DNA of 33,280 bases from a virus. The notes below the pieces were generated by a model that did not search any database, had not been told where the DNA came from, and saw only the letters and a program-made list of their open reading frames with translations. The stretch's first letter is position 1; each line of letters starts with the position of its first letter. The DNA is taken from the IMG/VR virus record IMGVR_UViG_3300008448_000349, positions 1 through 33,280 of that record. One strand, given 5' to 3'. Below, piece by piece: positions 1 through 7,338 of the stretch. The position numbers and the translations under genes are program-made.

Positions 1-72
1 TAAAAAAGTTGTTTTTGCTTCATTAATTTGAGCTTCAACTAGTAAATCATGTATTCTTTGAATGTAGTTCAT
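1..72 (-). CDS. Partial gene with capsid-targeting-like leader
   Basis: Only the first 24 codons lie in the window; the gene continues beyond base 1. The visible start, MNYIQRIHDLLVEA, matches the leaders of two other small proteins in this operon (those starting at 1295 and 2212): R-I-x-x-L-(L/I)-x-E-A. In T4, internal head proteins carry a short N-terminal leader that targets them to the prohead core and is removed by the gp21 protease after (L/I)-x-E. The L-V-E|A here fits that rule. The ATG lies one base after the stop of the upstream gene, so it is the next member of the operon. The body of the protein is not visible and its function is unknown; internal head protein is an inference from the leader and context. 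Confidence 0.6.
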   Translation of the reverse strand, partial: MNYIQRIHDLLVEAQINEAKTTFL

Positions 73-73
73 A

Positions 74-760
74 TTAGCAATTCCACTTTCTTAATGCTTT
101 GTTTATTCTGCTATTAGGATTCTTAGCAGTCTTTGCGGATGTTCTGCGCTTCTTCATCCCACCCATTCGAGCGCAGAATGATTTTCTTCTCTTAGCAGCC
201 TTTGAACCTTTTTTAAGTTTTGAAGGCTTGGTAGTTACAGCGGTCTTTAATTTTGAACCGGGGTTTTCTCTACGATAAGATTCAACTCCCTTTTTATTTA
301 GACCACCGGAAGGATTTTTTCCCTCTTTTCTTTGCCATGCTGCTACTTCTGTTATAATGTCACCTATTCTTTGAATAGAATCAGGCATAAGCTCTTTTTT
401 CTTATAATACTCAGCACCAACCGCCTTTGTCTCTTGTTCTTTAGCTTTCTTTCCTGCTTTTATAGCTTGAACAGCTTGTGTATTAAGGAAACTTACTTCC
501 GGAGGTTGGTTTCCTATTTTTGTTTTACCCGCAACTTTTTTTGCTTGTGCAAGTTTTTTAGCAGCTTCTTCGCCTTTAGCTTTCCTAGCTGCTCTCAATT
601 TAGATATTGTATCTGGCATTACTTTTTCAATCAGTGAATATATTTTATCTATAGACTCACTAACAGGAACGCAATTAGGGACTTTACGACCGCCCTTCAT
701 TTTCATTCCAATAGCTTCATAACCTTTCCAGCACGGACCCTTTTTCTTATTTTTTTTCAT
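74..760 (-). CDS. Lys-rich protein with two Cys modules (DUF6321-like C-terminus)
   Basis: A 228-residue, strongly basic protein without membrane segments. Two modules stand out. The first (about residues 8-33) is GPCWKGYEAIGMKMKGG followed by a second Cys at 30. The second (about 139-228) has a Gly/Asn-rich NPSGGLNKKG segment, then KSFCARMGGMKK and a terminal NSRINKALRKWNC, with Cys at 196 and 228. I recognise the SFCARM...RKWNC pattern as a module that recurs in phage hypothetical proteins (DUF6321 type, from memory). The middle is Lys/Ala-rich and probably helical. An internal SIQRIGDIITEV (about 128-139) resembles the leaders of neighbouring proteins. The gene overlaps the stop of the upstream gene by 4 bases (ATGA). 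The role is unknown; DNA-associated internal virion protein is my inference from charge and neighbours. Confidence 0.75.
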   Translation of the reverse strand: MKKNKKKGPCWKGYEAIGMKMKGGRKVPNCVPVSESIDKIYSLIEKVMPDTISKLRAARKAKGEEAAKKLAQAKKVAGKTKIGNQPPEVSFLNTQAVQAIKAGKKAKEQETKAVGAEYYKKKELMPDSIQRIGDIITEVAAWQRKEGKNPSGGLNKKGVESYRRENPGSKLKTAVTTKPSKLKKGSKAAKRRKSFCARMGGMKKRRTSAKTAKNPNSRINKALRKWNC

Positions 761-1143
761 TTGTGTTCCTTATAATTTTTAAATTTTAAATTTGATTGCT
801 TCCCATGTTTTTTCATGGTACGAACAGCATACCCTTTAATTTCACTAAAAGGTGTTCCTGCTGCAAAACCTTTTGCTACCTTATTTCCAGATTCCGTACT
901 CTTTTCTCCCCAAGTTGGACGAGTTACTACATATATCCTATCACTAGCTACAGTAGAAAAAATAGAACCGTAATCTGAACTAGACAACGCTTTTGAAATT
1001 GATTTAAAAACTTTAACTCTACCTTTAGAGGATTTTACTTTTTGCCTAGTTGCTCCTGATTTTGATGCAAATACAGATCTACCTATGTCGGAACCTCTAC
1101 CTCCACCAAATCTAGATTCTTGTAAAAGTTTTATTATTCTCAT
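757..1143 (-). CDS. Small basic protein with short leader
   Basis: A 128-residue basic protein of unknown function. It begins MRIIKLLQESRFGGGRGSD: a short hydrophobic-basic leader ending in L-Q-E|S and followed by a Gly-rich linker, which fits the (L/I)-x-E cleavage rule of T4-type prohead protease less exactly than its neighbours (Ser instead of Ala/Gly after the Glu). The rest mixes beta-prone segments (about 50-80, including DRIYVVTRPTW) with a Lys-rich tail. It overlaps the preceding 51-residue gene and the following 228-residue gene by 4 bases each, which indicates translational coupling. No catalytic motif is visible. Internal head protein is an inference. Confidence 0.7.
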   Translation of the reverse strand: MRIIKLLQESRFGGGRGSDIGRSVFASKSGATRQKVKSSKGRVKVFKSISKALSSSDYGSIFSTVASDRIYVVTRPTWGEKSTESGNKVAKGFAAGTPFSEIKGYAVRTMKKHGKQSNLKFKNYKEHK

Positions 1144-1295
1144 TTCATCCCCTGTTTCTTTTTAATATCCATTACGCAGCGTTCGTACTTATCTTTATCT
1201 TCCCTACCGACAGAAGATGTGCAAATTGCCCAAGGGTTTACTTTTTTACCCTTTTTAGCTTCTGTCAATAAATTAAAGATTCTTTTGTAAATCAT
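1140..1295 (-). CDS. 51-residue protein with leader and NPWAIC module
   Basis: A short gene lying between the genes at 1297-1704 and 757-1143. It encodes 51 residues beginning MIYKRIFNLLTEAKKGKK and continuing NPWAICTSSVGREDKDKYE, then RCVMDIKKKQG. The leader ends in L-T-E|A, as in the other capsid-targeting-like leaders here. The NPWAIC...RCV module with two Cys about 18 residues apart is one I associate with small phage proteins of unknown function. The start codon lies one base after the upstream stop and the stop overlaps the next start as ATGA, so it fits the operon with no slack. The function is unknown. Confidence 0.8.
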   Translation of the reverse strand: MIYKRIFNLLTEAKKGKKVNPWAICTSSVGREDKDKYERCVMDIKKKQGMK

Positions 1296-1296
1296 G

Positions 1297-1704
1297 TTAG
1301 TAGGTTAAACTTTTCTTTTTCTTTTTCTTCTTTTTACCGGGGCCTGCCATATTAACACCAATCATCCCGCAAGAAGTCATCTCCTGAATCAACCCTCTAG
1401 CTTGAACTAAAACTTGTTGAAATTCAGCTATTAGTTGTTCAGGAGATTTAGTCTTGGGTTTAATTCGTTCCTCCACTCTCTTAGATTCTTGTACAGGTCT
1501 AGCTACAGCCTTCTTTTTTATTCCAAAGGATCTAGCAAATATATCTGTGACCGTAGCTTCATCTACTTGAATCTTAGAGAGATCAGGACCGTCAGGAATT
1601 GGAACTGAAACAGGCAATCCATTAGCTGTACTTCTCTTGTACTCATCTTTATTTTTTTCGATGAGTGACATTGCAAAATCACCAATAGAAAATTGTTTCG
1701 TCAT
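1297..1704 (-). CDS. Hypothetical protein with poly-Lys tail
   Basis: A 135-residue protein. The N-terminal half is mixed and moderately acidic (MTKQFSIGDFAMSLIEKNKD, then VPIPDGPDLSKIQVDEATV). A predicted helix at about 88-110 (SPEQLIAEFQQVLVQARGL) follows, and the protein ends in a run of eight lysines, then SLTY. It has no R-I-x-x-L-x-E-A leader. The DxAM-x-x-L/I start resembles that of the acidic protein two genes upstream (DDAMKIILE). The stop is one base before the 51-residue gene. The role is unknown; a minor structural or internal head protein fits the operon. The Lys tail suggests contact with nucleic acid or with the acidic core protein. Confidence 0.7.
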   Translation of the reverse strand: MTKQFSIGDFAMSLIEKNKDEYKRSTANGLPVSVPIPDGPDLSKIQVDEATVTDIFARSFGIKKKAVARPVQESKRVEERIKPKTKSPEQLIAEFQQVLVQARGLIQEMTSCGMIGVNMAGPGKKKKKKKKSLTY

Positions 1705-1714
1705 TTAATTATCC

Positions 1715-2212
1715 TCATTTACCGGGGTTCAGTGATCTTTTATCGGAGGCTTCTGCATGTCTTCTTCTTCTGCGTCCTTCAGCAGTGCCTGATACTTTGG
1801 GTTTTATTATACCCGTAACTACTTTTTTTGGACCCTCCTCTTCATTCATCAATGAACGCATGATTGGATCAGCTATGGCTAAGAATGCTTCTTCTGAAAT
1901 AAGCTCATCTTGGTAGGCTTCTTTTAAGATGGATAGAACAGTTACAATCTCGGAAGACTCTCCACGCAACATTTTGAAATCTTGCTTATCCAATTTTCCA
2001 TTTTTGTTTCTGTCTAACTTATTCTGCTTACCAACCAACTTTTTAAACTTTTTCTTTTTTTTCTTTTTGTGTGAAGATTCACACTGCATTCCAAAAGAAT
2101 CATGATCGTAGCGGTTGGCCTTACCCTTAGGTGTTGAGCCTACCATTCCTTTCTTTCTCTTTTTCTTTTTAGCTTCGTTGATCAATTCAAATATACGGTT
2201 TAGTGAATCCAT
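1715..2212 (-). CDS. Basic internal-head-like protein with EF-hand-type loop
   Basis: A 165-residue Lys/Arg-rich protein. The leader MDSLNRIFELINEAKKKK ends in I-N-E|A, the clearest match here to a T4-type capsid-targeting leader. At residues 67-78 there is a calcium-loop-like segment, DRNKNGKLDKQD, with acidic or amide side chains at loop positions 1, 3, 5, 9 and 12 and Gly at 6, as in EF-hand or dockerin loops. Other features are two Lys runs (12-21 and 49-57), an internal L-K-E|A, and a five-Arg tail region (147-151). The start is supported by AAAGG before the ATG, just after a perfect stem-loop. It is probably a prohead core or internal protein; this is inferred from leader, charge and operon. 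Confidence 0.7.
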   Translation of the reverse strand: MDSLNRIFELINEAKKKKRKKGMVGSTPKGKANRYDHDSFGMQCESSHKKKKKKKFKKLVGKQNKLDRNKNGKLDKQDFKMLRGESSEIVTVLSILKEAYQDELISEEAFLAIADPIMRSLMNEEEGPKKVVTGIIKPKVSGTAEGRRRRRHAEASDKRSLNPGK

Positions 2213-2224
2213 AATTACACCTTT

Positions 2225-2239
2225 CTTGCTAACAGCAAG
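2225..2239 (-). other. Stem-loop before the ribosome site of the 2212 gene
   Basis: On the minus strand CTTGCT-GTT-AGCAAG forms a perfect 6-bp stem with a 3-base loop. It is followed almost directly by AAAGG and then the ATG at 2212. No T-run follows, so it is not an intrinsic terminator. It sits in the only sizeable gap (48 bases) of this operon and could mark an mRNA processing site or set expression of the downstream gene relative to the upstream acidic core protein. The structure is seen; its role is inferred. Confidence 0.5.
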
Positions 2240-2260
2240 TTAAATATTGTGAGTTTAGAG

Positions 2261-2746
2261 TCACTTCTTCACGGGCATTTTGCCTGCTTTAACCTTTGGC
2301 TTTTTGCCTGCTCCACCCATTGGCATTTTGCCTGCTCCACCCATTGGCTTTTTGGCCTTCATTCCATAACCTTCTTCGACTAAGTCTTCCTCGTCATCAG
2401 ATTCATCATCAGAATCTTCATCATCTTCTGACTCATCTTCCTCGACTAGTTCTTCACTGTCTTCGTCATCTTCTTCTTCCTCTTCTTCATTGAGGGTAGC
2501 AGCATTAACTGCTTCAAGAACATTAGCTGTGTGCTCCATCAAAGCCTCATCGCTAATTGCCTCATCTAAATGTGAGGCGCAGAGGGGGCATACATGAACT
2601 TCTTCGTTCACCTCCTCGGCATCTTCTTTGGTTGATTCGTCTATTTTCTGGTCTTGTGTTTTTCCAACCTTTAGACCAAAATCAGCCCAAGCTGAGTTCT
2701 CAAGAATAATTTTCATTGCGTCATCTGATATATTTAAGTGCTTCAT
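2261..2746 (-). CDS. Acidic prohead-core-like protein
   Basis: A 161-residue protein and the first gene of a late unit. Residues 87-125 are almost continuous Glu/Asp, typical of T4-type prohead core or scaffold components such as gp67/gp68. The N-terminal part is helical (DDAMKIILENSAWADFG). A central segment has CPLC (53-56) followed by HLDEAISDEALMEH, which contains an L-D-E|A site compatible with prohead-protease digestion. The C-terminus is a basic repeat of eight residues, (K/M)PMGGAGK, encoded by the 24-bp repeat below. The start has AAAGGA nine bases upstream and lies about 30 bases after a predicted late start site. Function is inferred from composition and operon; no single family match is certain. 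Confidence 0.6.
   Translation of the reverse strand: MKHLNISDDAMKIILENSAWADFGLKVGKTQDQKIDESTKEDAEEVNEEVHVCPLCASHLDEAISDEALMEHTANVLEAVNAATLNEEEEEEDDEDSEELVEEDESEDDEDSDDESDDEEDLVEEGYGMKAKKPMGGAGKMPMGGAGKKPKVKAGKMPVKK
2278..2349 (-). repeat. 24-bp tandem repeat, three copies
   Basis: Two near-perfect 24-bp units (2302-2325 and 2326-2349) and a diverged third (2278-2301) lie at the 3' end of the acidic core gene. They keep the reading frame and encode eight-residue Gly/Pro/Lys units such as KMPMGGAG. Only the last base differs between the two best copies, which suggests recent duplication. Confidence 0.85.
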
Positions 2747-2763
2747 AATTTTAAATCCTTTGT

Positions 2764-2777
2764 GGGAATCTATTCCC
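2764..2777 (-). promoter_or_regulatory. Predicted 5'-terminal mRNA hairpin
   Basis: On the minus strand GGGAA-TAGA-TTCCC can fold into a 5-bp stem with a 4-base loop. If the late promoter at 2784-2791 starts transcription at the usual distance (about base 2778), the hairpin would begin at the second nucleotide of the mRNA. Hairpins at the extreme 5' end are known to protect some bacterial and phage mRNAs from decay; that role is inferred here. Confidence 0.5.
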
Positions 2778-2783
2778 TATTGT

Positions 2784-2791
2784 TATTTATA
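2784..2791 (-). promoter_or_regulatory. T4-type late promoter box (TATAAATA)
   Basis: An exact TATAAATA on the minus strand lies in the gap between the PAAR gene and the acidic core gene, 38 bases before the ATG at 2746. This is the consensus read by the T4-type late sigma factor gp55. The expected start near 2778 leaves a leader of about 31 bases. The same 8-mer also occurs by chance inside coding genes of this AT-rich window, so position rather than sequence alone supports the call. Confidence 0.75.
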
Positions 2792-2826
2792 CCTAAAAAG
2801 GGTTATTTCTAAAATTTTTTATTTTT

Positions 2827-3123
2827 TTAATTTGCGAAAACTGGAAAAATTCCAACTCCCGCAGGTTCTAGACATTGGATTAGATCGTCAGATGTAAAAA
2901 CTGGACTCTGATTAATTCTAATATTAGGATGAGTTGGATTTCCAAAACAAAGACGAGCATGCGGACTTTGACCACATTCAGCTACAGAATAAACGCTTAA
3001 TCCAAAAACCATCACCCCATTACCATTAATTCTAACTGTATTTTGAGATGGAAGTGGTGCAGTGCTGCCATGGCAATGACCTCCTGAAATATCTAATGGA
3101 TTATCTGTTTTTATAAATGCCAT
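2827..3123 (-). CDS. PAAR-type tail spike tip protein (gp5.4-like)
   Basis: A 98-residue protein, the same size as T4 gp5.4 (97 residues), the zinc-binding cone that sharpens the tip of the cell-puncturing spike. Visible features fit a PAAR fold: a GGHCHG segment at 14-19, two short strand pairs with the N-x-(V/I)-R-I-N pattern (NTVRINGNG at 28-36 and PNIRINQSP at 66-74), and likely zinc ligands among His16, His18, Cys50, His55 and Cys84. It is the last gene of the large baseplate operon, one base after the preceding stop and far from the spike gene at 21770-22795. It would cap that trimeric spike. The family assignment is from pattern and size. Confidence 0.72.
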   Translation of the reverse strand: MAFIKTDNPLDISGGHCHGSTAPLPSQNTVRINGNGVMVFGLSVYSVAECGQSPHARLCFGNPTHPNIRINQSPVFTSDDLIQCLEPAGVGIFPVFAN

Positions 3124-3124
3124 A

Positions 3125-5212
3125 TTAAATTTCTAAATAAATAGGTAAATCGTCTGTTTTTCCAGACCGTAATCCTAACAAACGAGAACTAACACTTAAA
3201 ATATCCGCTTTATTATGGAAAATCTTTATTCCTGTTTTTTGACCTAATCTGAGCCTATCTATCATGTAGTTAGGAATTCCCATCTTAAAATTATAGTATT
3301 GATTAATTGTCATTCTCTTATATACATCTGTCCATAGTAATCCCTCATCCACATAATAGATACTATTCAAAGCAGATGCTATGTTTATCGCCGCTCGGAA
3401 ACCATGCGCGGTTCTAGTAGGTTCAGAGCCATCTGTAAACAAGTTTGTTAAAGTTGCAGTTGCACTAGAGAACACGGCCCTCATTCCCGTCTCAGAATAC
3501 TCCCCAGTTATATCTTCATTAGGGTATGCTAACTCTAGTGATGCAAAATAATGATCTTTTAGATTAGGATTGTAATATTGCGGATCGGGGCTTAATGTAA
3601 AGCTCAAAGTTCTAGTATTCCAATCAGTTAATCTAGAATAACCTCCGTAAAATAATAAATTATATTTATCTGTTGGTTGTAAAACAATACATTTAGGAAT
3701 TCGTCTAACTAAAATTGGGCCTGTAGCATCATCCCCAAATTGATGTAAGCTAAAATTAGTAAACTGTAGTGTATAAGTAGAATCATTACTAATGTGACCT
3801 AGTATGGGATCGTTGTGATCTACAGGTAAAACTAACCAAGGATACGGTTTAAATTGTATATTTTGTTGGATTATATTAGGATCTGTTTGTATGGTATAAT
3901 TTGCTTTTGTTTTTCTTGTGAATAAAGATCCATCTGAAGGGACATCTTCTATAGTATCTTTGTTTATTATCAAAACATACTGTAGCGGTCTTTCCGCAGA
4001 TAAATCATAATTTAACTCTAAATTTGATGCAGCAGCAGAACTCACAGTCAAAGTTACATTATACTTAGACTGTGCATCAAATAAGCATGCTTGCTCTACA
4101 TTATTATTGATGGTATAAGCTCGATCTAAGTCATTATCAGATGGAACTATTTCATGCCCAGATTCAGTAAGTACACACGCATCGTATCTGTATTCTAGTA
4201 AAGAAACTCCAGTGGCTTCATACCCTGATGTAACTACAGGTATTTTTTCTGAATTTGGAATTTTTAATCTTGTACTAGTACCAGATGAATCTACTATTAA
4301 AGTTTTGGCATATATATCTTCTGGCAATACATACCAAAGTTTTAATAAATCCTTTTCGCCTGTGGTATAGTTATCAGGATAAAGAGATATCTTTTCTGAT
4401 TCTACTCTATCCATAGCCCTATTTATATCGGTAGATACGGCTGTAATTGTAGATGTAGATTGAGTTAATTTTAATAAATTATTAACTCGTGAAGCCAAGA
4501 TTTCCTTTACAGTTTTTCCGTAAGTAGCTGTAATAACCGCATTAGCTAAATTAGTGGATGCATTTATCTGTACGAGTGCGGCTCTAATAGCCAAATTTAA
4601 CGCATACCTTTGATTTACCTTAGGTAATGTTCCGTTTATCGTCCTTACTTTAAAACTTTTATTTATTATTGCTTCGCCTGCTCGTCTTCCGTCCGGTAAA
4701 TATAAATTATATAATATGTTTTTAATTTCTTCCCGAATAGAATTTTTTACATACTCGTCTCTAAGGTGAGTTAAACTTTGATTACTTCCCGATAAAGATA
4801 AATCAGTTTGATCAGTTAAATTATAAATTGAAGAGTCTATGACAGGTCCAAAAATTTCTATTTGAGAAAAATTTGGAGTTGTTGGTTCATATTTAGGTGA
4901 ATTTATAGTGGTTGGAAAATAACCCTCATCAAATATTAAATCACCTAAATCAGTTCTTGGATAATTTTCATATTGATAATCCTCGGGAGTATCAGGTATT
5001 TCTGGGTCAATATTTCCGCCACCACCCCCGCCCTCACCTTCTTCAGGGGGTATTTGTGTTTCCGGATATCTTGGGCGAGTAGGATATCTTGATATTATAA
5101 TATCCTCTCCGTCATCCTCTGGTGTTACAACTGCGCCTCCATTAATTACAAATACACCCTCAGGAACTTCTCCCGGTTGAAACGGCAGGCAAGAGTCGAT
5201 AGGATTAGCCAT
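3125..5212 (-). CDS. Large virion structural protein, unrecognised
   Basis: A 695-residue protein I cannot assign. The first 120 residues are Pro/Gly/acid-rich and low in hydrophobics, with a run of six glycines (about 61-66), probably a flexible linker. A helical part (about 150-270, including DEYVKNSIREEIKNILYNLY) follows, then a long beta-rich part with many aromatic and Asn/Thr residues to the C-terminus. There is no signal peptide or membrane segment. It sits between the 705-residue structural gene (8-base gap) and the PAAR gene (1-base gap) in the baseplate operon, so a baseplate-periphery or tail-fibre role is likely but inferred. Confidence 0.65.
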   Translation of the reverse strand: MANPIDSCLPFQPGEVPEGVFVINGGAVVTPEDDGEDIIISRYPTRPRYPETQIPPEEGEGGGGGGNIDPEIPDTPEDYQYENYPRTDLGDLIFDEGYFPTTINSPKYEPTTPNFSQIEIFGPVIDSSIYNLTDQTDLSLSGSNQSLTHLRDEYVKNSIREEIKNILYNLYLPDGRRAGEAIINKSFKVRTINGTLPKVNQRYALNLAIRAALVQINASTNLANAVITATYGKTVKEILASRVNNLLKLTQSTSTITAVSTDINRAMDRVESEKISLYPDNYTTGEKDLLKLWYVLPEDIYAKTLIVDSSGTSTRLKIPNSEKIPVVTSGYEATGVSLLEYRYDACVLTESGHEIVPSDNDLDRAYTINNNVEQACLFDAQSKYNVTLTVSSAAASNLELNYDLSAERPLQYVLIINKDTIEDVPSDGSLFTRKTKANYTIQTDPNIIQQNIQFKPYPWLVLPVDHNDPILGHISNDSTYTLQFTNFSLHQFGDDATGPILVRRIPKCIVLQPTDKYNLLFYGGYSRLTDWNTRTLSFTLSPDPQYYNPNLKDHYFASLELAYPNEDITGEYSETGMRAVFSSATATLTNLFTDGSEPTRTAHGFRAAINIASALNSIYYVDEGLLWTDVYKRMTINQYYNFKMGIPNYMIDRLRLGQKTGIKIFHNKADILSVSSRLLGLRSGKTDDLPIYLEI

Positions 5213-5220
5213 TTACATTA

Positions 5221-7338
5221 TCAAGAATAAGATTGAATTTCTGCATCCCCCTCATCAGAAGAACTAAATGTATATAATTGTCTACCTAGTGCAGTTACTT
5301 TAAATTGTACGCTTGGGTGAACTGCGTCAAACATCGTTCCGGATAATTTACCCGTAGTCGAGTCTGCCATGTTATTAGAAAAATCTTTTACAATAAATAA
5401 AGACGCTTTTTTAGAGTCTACATCTGCTAATGTAGACATAGTAGCATCATTTATTACATCTTTTCTAGCTAATGTCGCTATCACTGTGATTACAAACTTA
5501 ATAGAATTAGGAGTAGCTGGAAGTTTAGTTACATAAATTCCAGTGTGTTTTGCATCACAAAGGAAATATTCATTATCCTGACCTAGAACTGCGCGTTGTA
5601 TACCATTTCCTGTTTTGGGCACACAATTGTGAAAATGAGTTTCTACCACATAATCAGAAACAGGTGTTTGAATTCCAGTTACAGTTATTATTTTGTTCCA
5701 AACAAGAGGAAGCCCTACTGAATATGCCGTTTGGGCAGTATAAGCTGGACCTTGATAAGAATCTCCGGGGCGACCATCTTGATATGATGCAACATCTATG
5801 TGCTTCCAAAAACCAGAGATAACAATACCTTGTTGCGCGTGTTTAGACACATCCCAACCAACATTTGCCGTAGTAGGGGAAACTACCCGTTCTGGCCCAT
5901 AATCTTTACCACCATAGATAATTCCAGCAGCTAAAACCTTGCCAGATTCAAAAGTAGAAACTCGCATGTATGTTGAATCAGCATATGATCTAAAATCATC
6001 AACAGATTTTTCCAGATTATATTTTGTTACTACTGGGTTTGCCAAGGATAAGCTAGGAACAGCGGCACAAATACCTGCACGCTCGTTGTATGCTAATTCA
6101 GCCGTGCGGAAGAATGGACGAATATCAATTACATCAGCAGGTGTTACAATAGGATTGCCTTCTGATGTAATTGCAGAGTTATTTTTTACAACGATGTACG
6201 CTATGGGGAGTATTGTTTGCCCGATCAATCTAGGATCAGTGGATTCCAATCTTTCTTGAATAGATGGTGCTAAATTCATTAAATCATCAGGACTTGGGAA
6301 AGACCCGTGAATATTTAAACCTTGGAATCCATTAGTGGGAATAGATGCATCGGCCACATGTGCCATGATTTGTGTGTTGCCATCTGCGTCTTTTGGATTT
6401 AAATATTTTGTAGCATTTCCTTGTGTTTGAATAGCTTTTATACCTACGCCAGCACCTTTAACTAGTCCTAATTGAGGAGTTAATATGGTTGCAGGTTCAT
6501 TATTTTGCCATTTGTTTAGAGTTGTACTTTCAGTATCAATTGGTTTGCTATAAACAAAAAGTAAATCTATTCTTACTGTAGCCCCCTCAATATATTGTGT
6601 AGTTCCATTCTCTGTTTGATAGAAAAAATCTCTAGAATCAAAAGGAGGAATTTCTATACTTAGACTACTAGGAACATCAACTATAGCCGTCCTAGCAACC
6701 CCACGGAATTGTTTAATAAACTCATTAGTTAATGTTTGATTATTTCTAGTTGCATTAATAGAAACAAATTTCTTTACAGAATCAGATAAATACTCTAAAG
6801 GCCATTTAGTTGATGTTTGTGGGGTTGCTGTAGTCGGAGATTGTACTGCGGTATCCCAAGTAAGAATTCTATCAAACAAACCGTTCATATTTAAAGCGGA
6901 TGCGGATAGAGAACTTCTTAGCCGTTCTAATAAAAATGCAGCATAATCTGTTGTTGTGGCATCTATTTGATATTGAGTTCTAAATTGAGATAGTGAACTG
7001 ACGGAATCGTCGTTTCCCGTCATTTGAACTAATTTTTGTAAAGGTGTTTTGTTGTATGCGTCATTTATTCTAGCTGTAAATCTACCGGGATTTACATAGA
7101 CTAAAGAACCAGTCCCATCAACAAATGGTTTTAACTCATTAAAATCAGATCTACTTACTCCGAAGTCAACAGCATCTCCATCATCTGGAATTAAATCAAG
7201 CTGATCTTTTATCCATAGAACATTTTCTTGTAACTGTTTTAATGGGATGTTATCTATTTCCCAATAGTAAGGATCGTTTTCCTTAAAATATCTAATTGGA
7301 TCAGTAAATTTATAAACACTATCTTTATAATTAGCCAT
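5221..7338 (-). CDS. Virion structural protein with WE-x-DN-x-PL docking motif
   Basis: A 705-residue, mainly beta-rich protein. The N-terminus reads YKFTDPIRYFKENDPYYWE and continues with the pattern W26-E-x-D29-N-x-P32-L-x-x-L-x-E, shared exactly with residues 36-48 of the next upstream gene product. I have the impression that this start recurs in structural proteins of T4-like phages. The rest contains many strand-forming Thr/Val/Ile segments and repeated references to Asp/Pro turns, and no enzyme motif. The start codon overlaps the upstream stop by one base and is preceded by AAGGAG. It is likely a baseplate or fibre-attachment component; the exact T4 counterpart is unclear. Confidence 0.7.
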   Translation of the reverse strand: MANYKDSVYKFTDPIRYFKENDPYYWEIDNIPLKQLQENVLWIKDQLDLIPDDGDAVDFGVSRSDFNELKPFVDGTGSLVYVNPGRFTARINDAYNKTPLQKLVQMTGNDDSVSSLSQFRTQYQIDATTTDYAAFLLERLRSSLSASALNMNGLFDRILTWDTAVQSPTTATPQTSTKWPLEYLSDSVKKFVSINATRNNQTLTNEFIKQFRGVARTAIVDVPSSLSIEIPPFDSRDFFYQTENGTTQYIEGATVRIDLLFVYSKPIDTESTTLNKWQNNEPATILTPQLGLVKGAGVGIKAIQTQGNATKYLNPKDADGNTQIMAHVADASIPTNGFQGLNIHGSFPSPDDLMNLAPSIQERLESTDPRLIGQTILPIAYIVVKNNSAITSEGNPIVTPADVIDIRPFFRTAELAYNERAGICAAVPSLSLANPVVTKYNLEKSVDDFRSYADSTYMRVSTFESGKVLAAGIIYGGKDYGPERVVSPTTANVGWDVSKHAQQGIVISGFWKHIDVASYQDGRPGDSYQGPAYTAQTAYSVGLPLVWNKIITVTGIQTPVSDYVVETHFHNCVPKTGNGIQRAVLGQDNEYFLCDAKHTGIYVTKLPATPNSIKFVITVIATLARKDVINDATMSTLADVDSKKASLFIVKDFSNNMADSTTGKLSGTMFDAVHPSVQFKVTALGRQLYTFSSSDEGDAEIQSYS

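Noticed and set aside
2587-2598. Zinc finger in the acidic core protein (CPLC)
   Set aside because: Only one C-x-x-C pair is present and no second pair of ligands follows at a suitable distance.
2811-2826. T-rich run after the PAAR gene as a terminator
   Set aside because: On the minus strand, where the operon is read, the run is A-rich and no stem precedes it. It does not have the form of an intrinsic terminator.
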